DNA from: Methylomonas aurea
GTDB taxonomy: Bacteria > Pseudomonadota > Gammaproteobacteria > Methylococcales > Methylomonadaceae
Reading direction: 5' to 3'
DNA: 64,000 nt
Assembly (NCBI RefSeq): GCF_024505045.1
Contig: NZ_JANIBM010000025.1
Coordinates: 1-64,000 of the forward strand
The position numbers and the translations under genes were made by a program. The notes under the pieces are model-generated. The model made no database searches. It had not been told where the DNA came from and saw only the letters and a program-made list of their open reading frames with translations. Of this stretch, positions 33,950 through 41,508 are shown one piece after another; position 1 is the first letter of the stretch; every line of letters begins with the position of its first letter.

Positions 33950-35425
33950 ATGTCATTACGCCAACTCGTATCCCAAACCGCCGTCTACGGCCTGAGCAGT
34001 ATCGTCGGCCGCTTCCTGAATTACCTGCTGGTGCCGCTTTATACCTATACCTTCAGTACCGGCGAATATGGCGTCGTCTCGGAGTTCTACGCCTACGCCG
34101 GCTTTGTTGCCGTGTTGCTGGTATTGGGCCTGGAAACCGGCTATTTCCGCTTTCGGCAGCGGCCGGAATTCGACGGCGAACGGGTTTACTGCAACGTGCT
34201 GAGCCTGCTGCTGCTCGCCAATTTGGCTTTTGCCGGCGGCGTTTGGTTCTGGCAGGAAGATTTGGCGGCCTGGCTGCAATACCCGCGACATCCGGAATAT
34301 CCGCTCTGGTTTGCCTGGATACTGGCGCTGGATGCGTTGTCGGCTTTGCCGTTCGCCAAGCTGCGCGCCGAGAATCGGGCTTGGCGCTTTGCCGGCATCA
34401 AAATGGCCGAGATTCTGATCGCCATCGGTTTGAATTTATTGTTGTTACTGCTCTGGCCCAAACTGGCGGCAATTTGGCCGGATAGCGCGATCGCCCGTTA
34501 CTACGACCCGCAAGTCGGCGTCGGTTACATCTTTATTGCCAATCTGGCGGCCAGCGCCGCTAAGTTGCTGCTGCTGCTGCCGCAGTTCCGTGCCGTGCCG
34601 TTTGTTTTGGAGCGGGCGGTATTGGCGCCGGTGCTGCGCTACTCGCTGCCGATGATCGTGATCGGCTTGGCCGGCATGGTCAACGAGATGCTGGACCGGG
34701 CGATTTTGAAGCTGCTGTTGCCGTACGATCTGCAAACCAATCTGCAACAGTTGGGCATTTACGGCGCCTGTTACAAATTATCGGTTCTGATGACCTTGTT
34801 CGTACAAGCCTTCCGTTATGCCGGCGAGCCGTTTTTCTTCTCCTACGCCGGCCGGGCCGACGCCAAACGTGCTTATGCGTTGGTGATGCAGTATTTCGTT
34901 ATCGCCGGCGTGTCGATCTTTTTGTTGGTGGCTTTGTTCATCGACCTGTTCAAATATTTCATCGGCGCCGAATTTCGCGAGGGGTTGACTGTTGTGCCGA
35001 TCTTGTTGATCGCGAATTTGTTGCTCGGTATCTACGTCAATCTGTCGGTTTGGTACAAACTGAGCGACCGCACCGGGCTTGGCGCCTGGGTGGCGCTGGC
35101 CGGCGCCGGCGTGACAGTGGCGTTGAATATCTTGCTGATTCCGGAGTATGGCTATGTCGGCGCGGCCTGGGCCACGCTGGTTTGTTACGGGTTTATGGTA
35201 TTGCTGTCCTGGGGCTTGGGCCGGATTTATTATCCGGTCGATTACCCGTTGGCCAAGATCGGGTATTACTTCCTGCTGGGTTTGGGCCTCTATGGTGCCG
35301 ACCGTTACGCAGTGGCGCATTACCAATGGGATGTTTGGCTTTGCGGCGGCTTCGGCATGCTGGTTTATCTGGTACTTACATATTGGCTGGATCTGCGGCC
35401 GTTGTTCCGTAAAGGTCGCATCTAG
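33950..35425 (+). CDS. Polysaccharide flippase (MOP/Wzx-like)
   Basis: A 491-residue integral membrane protein with about 12 to 14 spans. The N-terminus LVSQTAVYGLSSIVGRFLNYLLVPLYT matches oligosaccharide flippases of the MOP superfamily, which move lipid-linked glycans across the inner membrane. No glycosyltransferases are nearby, so the substrate is unknown. The start is an ATG 55 bases after the TetR gene. Its TAG stop shares CTAG with the convergent HDOD gene. Confidence 0.85.
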   Translation: MSLRQLVSQTAVYGLSSIVGRFLNYLLVPLYTYTFSTGEYGVVSEFYAYAGFVAVLLVLGLETGYFRFRQRPEFDGERVYCNVLSLLLLANLAFAGGVWFWQEDLAAWLQYPRHPEYPLWFAWILALDALSALPFAKLRAENRAWRFAGIKMAEILIAIGLNLLLLLLWPKLAAIWPDSAIARYYDPQVGVGYIFIANLAASAAKLLLLLPQFRAVPFVLERAVLAPVLRYSLPMIVIGLAGMVNEMLDRAILKLLLPYDLQTNLQQLGIYGACYKLSVLMTLFVQAFRYAGEPFFFSYAGRADAKRAYALVMQYFVIAGVSIFLLVALFIDLFKYFIGAEFREGLTVVPILLIANLLLGIYVNLSVWYKLSDRTGLGAWVALAGAGVTVALNILLIPEYGYVGAAWATLVCYGFMVLLSWGLGRIYYPVDYPLAKIGYYFLLGLGLYGADRYAVAHYQWDVWLCGGFGMLVYLVLTYWLDLRPLFRKGRI

Positions 35426-36285
35426 CGGGTGAAACCGCCCAGCACGTTGTCGGCGATGTCCTGGTGCAGTTCCGCGAAATCCTGCTCGCTTAGGCCGACG
35501 AAGTTCAAAACCAGATCTTGGATTTCCAGCCATTCGTAGTCCGGCTGGTAGCCCCAAAACAATTTATCGATATGCTCGGCCATTTTCAGGATGGCTAGCA
35601 GGCTAAGCTCGCTTGGGTCGCCGCGGTCGCGCGCGGCAAAACGCTCCTTGACCTGATGGTGGTCGCGGATCACATTGGCGATGCGTTTGTCCAGTCCCCA
35701 GGCTCGGGCCAGGTAATAGCCGAGTACGGCATGCTCGACTCGGTATTGGCGGTCTTCGGCGGCGCAGATCGAGAGCTCCGGCGTGTTGATGTATCGCGCC
35801 ATGAACTCGGCGTAGCCGGGGAAGTGCTGGGTCAGCAACGGGTGGCCGGCGTTATGGAACAATCCCAGCATGTAGGCTTCGTCCGGCCGTGAATAAAACA
35901 CCGCGCGGGCGATTGCGGTAGCCGACATCGCCACATTCAGCGGGGAATCCCAAAAATTCGGCGGATTGGCGCCTTCCGTTTCTTCGAATGCCCGGCGCAA
36001 AGCCAAGCCGGCCACGATATTGACGATATTGCGCAGCCCGAACAGCGACGTGGCATGCTGAATCGACACGGCTTTGGTGCGCAAACCGAAATAGGGGGAA
36101 TTGACGCAGCGCAGCACCAGGGCCGACAAGCCGAGGTCCTGTGCCAGAATTTCGGCGACCGTCTCCAACTCGGGCTCGTCTTGCTGCAATTCTTTGTGCA
36201 ACTTATCCAGCACGTGCGGCGCCGCCGGAATTTTAATGTTTCTCAAGGCCTTGCGGACCAATTCGTCTTCGGCGTCCTGGGTCAT
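35422..36285 (-). CDS. HDOD-domain protein
   Basis: A 287-residue single-domain HDOD protein, from a family related to HD phosphohydrolases that usually lacks the catalytic pairs and acts in signalling. Motifs are IKIPAAPHVLDKLHKEL, the LSALVLRCVNSPYFGL segment, and LGLFHNAGHPLL near residue 140. The gene overlaps the flippase stop by four bases and is followed downstream by no partner. Its upstream neighbour is the DUF1289 gene on the same strand. Function is inferred only. Confidence 0.8.
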   Translation of the reverse strand: MTQDAEDELVRKALRNIKIPAAPHVLDKLHKELQQDEPELETVAEILAQDLGLSALVLRCVNSPYFGLRTKAVSIQHATSLFGLRNIVNIVAGLALRRAFEETEGANPPNFWDSPLNVAMSATAIARAVFYSRPDEAYMLGLFHNAGHPLLTQHFPGYAEFMARYINTPELSICAAEDRQYRVEHAVLGYYLARAWGLDKRIANVIRDHHQVKERFAARDRGDPSELSLLAILKMAEHIDKLFWGYQPDYEWLEIQDLVLNFVGLSEQDFAELHQDIADNVLGGFTR

Positions 36286-36301
36286 GGCGGCGTTGGGGGC
36301 C

Positions 36302-36505
36302 TTATTTCGATAAAAAAGTAGGATTGGAGCGGGATTGGCGTCGTTCCGTCGCCCGGCGCAATATCTGTTCGCGGCTGGCGTTATCGGCGTTGCTCCAGAT
36401 ACGGATTTCGTCCAGCGAACGAAAACAGCCCAGGCAGATATCGCTGTCGTCCAGGCAGCAATTGCGGATGCAAGGGGACGGGATCGGGGTGTCGTCGGCC
36501 ATCAT
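36302..36505 (-). CDS. DUF1289 family small protein
   Basis: A 67-residue protein (or 66 from the second Met) with the cysteine pattern PCIRNCCLDDSDICLGCFR followed by the EIxxW helix. This is typical of DUF1289, a small probable Fe-S or zinc protein. The gene lies 11 bases downstream of ribF and 16 upstream of the HDOD gene on the same strand, so the three may be one operon. Confidence 0.85.
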   Translation of the reverse strand: MMADDTPIPSPCIRNCCLDDSDICLGCFRSLDEIRIWSNADNASREQILRRATERRQSRSNPTFLSK

Positions 36506-36516
36506 CGTCTCCGCCT

Positions 36517-37443
36517 TCAGCCGAAAAACCGTTTGGCTTGCGCCACATCCAGACCGATTTGCCGTTTCAGCGCGTCCAGCGAGTCGAAGCGGGTTTCGTC
36601 GCGCAGTTTATGTTTGAAATGCACTTCGACGTAATGGCCGTAAATGTCTTTATTGAAGTTGAACAAATGCGTCTCCAACACCACTTTGGCGCCGCCGTCC
36701 ACGGTTGGCCGCGAGCCGACGTTGGCGACGCCCTGGTACTCGTTGCCGTCCAGCCCGGTCATCGTCACCGCATAGACGCCGACGATCGGCGTATTCTTGC
36801 GTTGCATGCGTACGTTCGCGGTCGGAAAGCCCAGCTCGCGGCCGCGTTTGTCGCCGTGCGCGACCCGGCCGCAGACCGAATAATCCCGGCCCAGCATCAA
36901 TTTGGCCTGAGCCAGATCGCCTTCGCCCAGCGCGTCGCGAATCAAGGTGCTGCTGACCCGCAGCCCTGCCAACTCGAAGGAATGGCTGTCTTCCACGCTA
37001 AAGCCATGAGTTGCGCCGCGGTGCTGCAGAAGTGCGAAGTTTCCGCGCCGCGCCTTGCCGAAATGGAAATCGTCGCCGACCACCAGATGTTTGACGTTCA
37101 GCCGCCGCACCAGGATGTCGGCGATAAATTGCTCGGCGTCGCAATCGGCTAGGGCGCGGTTGAACGGCATGACCAATAATTCGTCGATCGGCAGTTTGGC
37201 GAACTGGATGGCTTTTTCGCGCAAACGGGTCAGGCGGGAAGGCGCGTGGTCGCCCAGAAAATATTCCAGCGGCTGCGGTTCGAACACCATCGCCACGGTC
37301 GGCAGATTCAGCCGACGGCCGTGTTCGGCTAGTTTTTCGATTACCAGCCGGTGGCCCAGGTGCAGGCCGTCGAAATTGCCGATCGTCAACACGCAGCCGT
37401 TGCGCAATGGGTCGAGATGGTTCAGCCCTCGGATTAGACGCAT
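36517..37443 (-). CDS. ribF: Bifunctional riboflavin kinase/FAD synthetase
   Basis: Makes FMN from riboflavin and then FAD. The 308-residue protein has the N-terminal adenylyltransferase with IGNFDGLHLGH (residues 21-31) and a C-terminal flavokinase with ELGFPTANV. Length is typical. ATG 37443 is the first of the frame. In many gammaproteobacteria ribF lies beside ileS and lspA; here it is beside DUF1289 instead. Confidence 0.96.
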   Translation of the reverse strand: MRLIRGLNHLDPLRNGCVLTIGNFDGLHLGHRLVIEKLAEHGRRLNLPTVAMVFEPQPLEYFLGDHAPSRLTRLREKAIQFAKLPIDELLVMPFNRALADCDAEQFIADILVRRLNVKHLVVGDDFHFGKARRGNFALLQHRGATHGFSVEDSHSFELAGLRVSSTLIRDALGEGDLAQAKLMLGRDYSVCGRVAHGDKRGRELGFPTANVRMQRKNTPIVGVYAVTMTGLDGNEYQGVANVGSRPTVDGGAKVVLETHLFNFNKDIYGHYVEVHFKHKLRDETRFDSLDALKRQIGLDVAQAKRFFG

Positions 37444-37702
37444 GATCGCAAACGAGTCAAAAACCGCAATTCTACCAGCATGCGTCGGTACTGGCCTATA
37501 TCGCTAAGGCGTGTGCAAAGCCCGGGCGCCGGTTGCGAGCGCGCCGTGTTCAATTCTGCGGCAGCAAGGCCGGTCAGGCGCAGCGCGGCACTGGGTTTCG
37601 CAGCTAATCTGCGGTCACCGGCTGCCGTTGGCGTCGGGATAGCTTTTCGGAAGCTTCCGGCTAGACTTCAATAACTTTAATCAATTTTCAGGGGGCTGCC
37701 GT

Positions 37703-38320
37703 ATGGCTACGAAACCGACCAATACCTTGTACAACCACAACTCCACCGCAAAGCCGAGCGTGGTCAGTAAAAATCTATTGTCGGGCCCGGTCAAAGACGA
37801 AGATTGCCCCTGGGTCCAGGTCGGCCAGCTTTACCTGTCGGTGACGATTACCGGCGAAAACTCCTGGCTGCCGCTGGTCGCGTTGTTGCGCTCTCAAGGT
37901 CATAAAAATTTCAAAGTCTTTTCCGGGCGCCACGGCGACATCCCGAATATCGTCGATAGAAAGGGCATGACGCTGAATGTGTTTGCGAAAGAGCACATCG
38001 ACGAAGACAACAAAGTCAGGGCCAAGGCGCTGAAAGAGTTTACCGATATCACGATCGACATTATCGATACCCAACAAAGCAAAACCGACCAGGTTAAGTG
38101 GTTGCAAGAAGAAACCCAAAAACATTTAAAGTCGAATATCCCGGTAATTTATGCCTGGTGTTATTCGCTGTTTACGATGTGCGAATTCAGCATGCCGGCG
38201 GTTGGCGATTCGTTGAAACTCTACGAGAAAGTGGAATACGTCAACGCCCAGAATGCCGAATTGAACAAGACCATTGCCGAACTAGTGCTGACCTATTTCC
38301 CTTGGGTGCTGAAAGGCTAG
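37703..38320 (+). CDS. Protein of unknown function
   Basis: A 205-residue soluble protein with no signal peptide and no motif I recognise. The N-terminus is polar, then DEDCPWVQVGQLYLSVTITG begins a mixed alpha/beta part with the repeated KxFSGRHGD region. The C-terminal third is helical and ends with a hydrophobic LVLTYFPWVLKG. Three of four cysteines cluster in YAWCYSLFTMC. A GGGGG site is 8 bases before the ATG. It is monocistronic between ribF and hydrogenase genes. Confidence 0.65.
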   Translation: MATKPTNTLYNHNSTAKPSVVSKNLLSGPVKDEDCPWVQVGQLYLSVTITGENSWLPLVALLRSQGHKNFKVFSGRHGDIPNIVDRKGMTLNVFAKEHIDEDNKVRAKALKEFTDITIDIIDTQQSKTDQVKWLQEETQKHLKSNIPVIYAWCYSLFTMCEFSMPAVGDSLKLYEKVEYVNAQNAELNKTIAELVLTYFPWVLKG

Positions 38321-38572
38321 CGCCGGCGGCAACGGCGAAGGCCCTTGCCTTCCGCGGTGACTGCCCGCGGGCTTTCCCTGTTTGGGCTGCGCCGTTCTCG
38401 ATTTGACAGCGTTGGCCTCGGCATGGTCCGGCTTGTGACGGCCGGGCCGAGCCGGCGGCGTGTTTCGCGTTGCCGCGTTCAACGGGCGTTATAAAGCCTA
38501 GTTGCGTTTCCGTTGGCACTCAAATGCCCGATTTATTAAGATGTGGCTTTGAATCCGTGCTCGAGGCGAACG

Positions 38573-39514
38573 ATGGCTACATTATTCTGGTTGCAAACCG
38601 GCGCTTGCGGCGGCGATTCGTTGGCTATTTTGTCGGCCGAAGCTCCAAGTCTGGAGCAGTTGTTGTCCGACCACGGCGTCGAAATCCTGTGGCATCCCTC
38701 CCTGTCCCACCAGCCGATGCGCCAGCACGATGCGATCTACCAGCGCATCGTCAGCGGCGAGCAAACGCTGGATATTTTATGTGTGGAAGGCAGTATCGTT
38801 ACGGCGCCGCGCGGCACCGGACTGTACGACAGTTACCGCGGGCGGGCGAAAATGGAAATGGTGCGCGAATTGGCGCAACAGGCCGGCGTCGTGGTGGCGA
38901 TGGGCACCTGTGCCGCGTTCGGCGGCGTACATGCGGCGGCGCCCAATCCCGGCGACTGCCTCGGGCTGCAATTCGACCGCGACCGGCCGGGCGGTTTGTT
39001 GCCGCCGGAATGGCGGTCCCGGCGCGGCTTGCCGGTGGTCAACGTCTCCGGTTGCCCGGCCCATCCGCATTCGATGACGCAAACGTTGGCCGGTCTGGCC
39101 GCCGGCTGGCCGCTGCCGTTGGATGGGTTGAACCGGCCGCAGGCGTTTTTCAATACCGTCGTCCACCAAGGTTGCACCCGCAACGAGTACCACGAATACG
39201 ATATCGAAGAATTGGAGCCCGGCGGCCGCGCCTGCCTGTTTTTTAATTTGGGTTGCCAGGGACCGATGACGCAAGCGGTGTGCAACAGCGATCTGTGGAA
39301 CGGCGTCAGCAGCAAGACCCGGGCTGGCGTGCCCTGCTTCGGCTGTACCTCGCCGACCTTTCCGCGCGACGCCGATTTGTTCAGTACCCCGAAAATCGGC
39401 GACATTCCGGTGCGGCTCCCGCTCGGAGTAGAGCGCGCCCGCTACATGGCCTACAAAAACCTGGCCCGGGCCGCGGCACCGGCCCGGGTGCGCGACAAAG
39501 AGATGGACGTCTGA
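38573..39514 (+). CDS. [NiFe] hydrogenase small subunit, group 2-like
   Basis: The electron-transfer subunit (313 residues) of a cytosolic hydrogenase. It lacks a twin-arginine signal, so it is not the periplasmic group 1 type. The N-terminus FWLQTGACGGDS and the following LWHPSLS resemble cyanobacterial HupS. Proximal-cluster ligands appear as Cys12 and Asp15 where CxxC is usual, with GTCAA and SGCPAHP supplying others; medial and distal ligands (HQGCTR, NLGCQGP, PCFGCTSPTFP) are present. ATG 38573 is used; the frame upstream lacks a site. Its stop overlaps the large-subunit start (TGATG). Confidence 0.88.
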   Translation: MATLFWLQTGACGGDSLAILSAEAPSLEQLLSDHGVEILWHPSLSHQPMRQHDAIYQRIVSGEQTLDILCVEGSIVTAPRGTGLYDSYRGRAKMEMVRELAQQAGVVVAMGTCAAFGGVHAAAPNPGDCLGLQFDRDRPGGLLPPEWRSRRGLPVVNVSGCPAHPHSMTQTLAGLAAGWPLPLDGLNRPQAFFNTVVHQGCTRNEYHEYDIEELEPGGRACLFFNLGCQGPMTQAVCNSDLWNGVSSKTRAGVPCFGCTSPTFPRDADLFSTPKIGDIPVRLPLGVERARYMAYKNLARAAAPARVRDKEMDV

Positions 39515-41031
39515 TGGCGAGGGTCGAGCTCAACCTGAATCTGAACCGGGTCGAAGGCGATCTGGAAATTGCCGTGGTGTTGGAAGACGGCGTCGTCGCG
39601 GAGGCCAGGACCGTAGGCACGTTGTACCGCGGTTTCGAACAAATTATGCTGGGCCGGGCGCCGCGCGACGGTTTGGTGATTACGCCGCGGGTTTGCGGCA
39701 TTTGCGGTACCGCGCATCTCTATGCGTCGGTGTTGGCGCTGGAGCAGATCTGGCAATTGCCGGTTCCGCCGAATGCGGTGCGGATCCGCAACCTGTGCCT
39801 GATCGCCGAAGGCATACAAAACGACCTGCGCCAGACTTTTCTGTTTTTCACGCCGGATTTTTGCAATCCGCGTTACCGGGATCGGCCCTGGTTTGACGAG
39901 TTGATGGCGCGTTTCGAACCGTTCCGCGGCTCGGTTTATCGGCAGACCTTGGCTCAGAGTAGGCAGGCGGTCGAGATCGTCGCCCAATTCGGCGGGCAAT
40001 GGCCGCACTCGTCCTACATGCTGCCGGGCGGCGTCACGACCCCACCGGATCTGCGGCGGATTTTGGCCTGCCGCTCGGTATTGGACGATATCCAGCGTTG
40101 GTACGAACAGGTTATCGTCGGTGCCGGACTCGACGAATGGTTGGCGTTGGACAATGCCGATGCCTATTTCGGCTGGCTGGAAACGCCGGCCCATGCCGAT
40201 AGTGCGCTCGGGCTGTTGAGCCGCAGTGCCCGCTCGCTCGGATTGCACGCCATGGCCGCCGGTACCCCGCACATGTTGAGTTTCGGCGCCTGGTGCGATC
40301 CGCAGCAGGCGTCAGGCCGGCTGCTGCCGGGCGGTTTCTACGACGGCGACAGCGCCACGCTGAGCTCCTTCGACCAGCAATTGGTCAACGAACACGTACG
40401 CCACTCCTGGTTTCGGCCTTACCCGGGCGGGCGGCATCCGCTGAACGGCGAAACGGTGCCGGATTTCCAGCCCAACAGCGACCGCTATACCTGGGCCAAG
40501 GCGCCGCGCTACGGCGATAAGGCGGTGCAGACCGGGCCGCTGGCGGAACTGATGATCGGCGGCGATGCGCTGATTCGGTCTCTGCACGCGGCGGAAGGCG
40601 GCAATGCCTGGCTGCGCCAGTTTGCCAGAGTGCGCCGCATCGGCTACGAATTGGCCTGCGCCCGGCGTATGTTGGACGAATTGAGTGCCGCTATCGGCCA
40701 GCCGCATATCCTGAATCCGGCGAAATCCGCCGAGATCGACGGCGAGGGTTTCGGTTTAATCATGGCCGCTCGCGGCGCCCTGGGGCACTGGCTGAAAATC
40801 AAAGACGGCGCCATAGCCCAATACCAAATCGTTACCCCCACCGCCTGGAACGCGTCGCCGCGCGACAGCAACGGCTTACCCGGCCACTGGGAGCAAAGCC
40901 TGGTCGGCGTGGCGGTGCAAGATCCCGACGATCCGATAGAAATCGGCCATATCATCCGTTCCCACGATCCCTGTCTGGTCTGTACCGTGCACATGCTGGA
41001 CAGCGGAAAAAGGCTGCGTTTTGCGCCCTGA
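39514..41031 (+). CDS. [NiFe] hydrogenase large subunit, group 2-like
   Basis: The catalytic subunit of 505 residues. Ni ligands are intact: Cys61 and Cys64 in RVCGICGTAH, Cys487 and Cys490 in DPCLVCTVH. Twelve residues follow His493, the tail removed by a maturation protease encoded next. The sequence aligns by recall with cyanobacterial-type HupL (LYRGFEQI, GGQWPHSSYMLPGG). Uptake of hydrogen is the probable role, feeding electrons in the cytoplasm. Pleiotropic hyp genes are absent from the window and would have to be elsewhere. Confidence 0.93.
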   Translation: MARVELNLNLNRVEGDLEIAVVLEDGVVAEARTVGTLYRGFEQIMLGRAPRDGLVITPRVCGICGTAHLYASVLALEQIWQLPVPPNAVRIRNLCLIAEGIQNDLRQTFLFFTPDFCNPRYRDRPWFDELMARFEPFRGSVYRQTLAQSRQAVEIVAQFGGQWPHSSYMLPGGVTTPPDLRRILACRSVLDDIQRWYEQVIVGAGLDEWLALDNADAYFGWLETPAHADSALGLLSRSARSLGLHAMAAGTPHMLSFGAWCDPQQASGRLLPGGFYDGDSATLSSFDQQLVNEHVRHSWFRPYPGGRHPLNGETVPDFQPNSDRYTWAKAPRYGDKAVQTGPLAELMIGGDALIRSLHAAEGGNAWLRQFARVRRIGYELACARRMLDELSAAIGQPHILNPAKSAEIDGEGFGLIMAARGALGHWLKIKDGAIAQYQIVTPTAWNASPRDSNGLPGHWEQSLVGVAVQDPDDPIEIGHIIRSHDPCLVCTVHMLDSGKRLRFAP

Positions 41032-41049
41032 TTGCCGCCGGTTGCCGCG

Positions 41050-41508
41050 ATGATGCGCCATATCCTGTGTTTCGGTAATCCCTTGCACGGTGACGACGGT
41101 TTCGGACCGGCCGTTTACCGCCGCTTGGCGCAGTTACCGTTGGCGGACGGCGTGCGCCTGTTCGATGCCGGCACCCCCGGCCTTGCGGCGCTGGCGCTGT
41201 TTCAAGAATGTTGCGAGGCAGTCGTCGTCGATGCGTTGGCTCCTGCCGGCCAACCCGGCAGACTGGTGGAACTGCCGCCGGAAGCTATTCCCCTGGAGCA
41301 AGCGGCAGCCGGCCACGGCTACGGAGTCGGCTATCTGCTCGCGGCGTTGGCGGTGTTGCCGGAACCGGCGCCGGCGGTACGCATCGTCGCTGCCGAAGCC
41401 GCTGTAATAGAGCCTTACCGGCCGGGCCTGTCGGAGCCTGTCGCTGCCGCGGTGGAACGCGCCGTGGCATTGCTTAGCATTTATTTCGCTCCGCAACACC
41501 ATGAATGA
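41050..41508 (+). CDS. Hydrogenase maturation endopeptidase
   Basis: HupD/HyaD-type protease of 152 residues that trims the C-terminus of the large subunit after nickel insertion. The N-terminal CFGNPLHGDDGFG, the Asp in FDAGTPGL and the central VVVDALAPAGQPG give the metal-binding Glu/Asp and His residues in modified form (the usual GNxLxxDDG is kept). ATG 41050 is used rather than the upstream TTG. It lies 18 bases after the large subunit and overlaps the next gene by 8 bases. Confidence 0.88.
   Translation: MMRHILCFGNPLHGDDGFGPAVYRRLAQLPLADGVRLFDAGTPGLAALALFQECCEAVVVDALAPAGQPGRLVELPPEAIPLEQAAAGHGYGVGYLLAALAVLPEPAPAVRIVAAEAAVIEPYRPGLSEPVAAAVERAVALLSIYFAPQHHE

Noticed and set aside
38514-38528. 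Sigma-54-like TGGCAC before the hydrogenase
   Set aside because: The spacing from GG to GC is 9 bases and not 10. A one-base deletion normally abolishes sigma-54 recognition.
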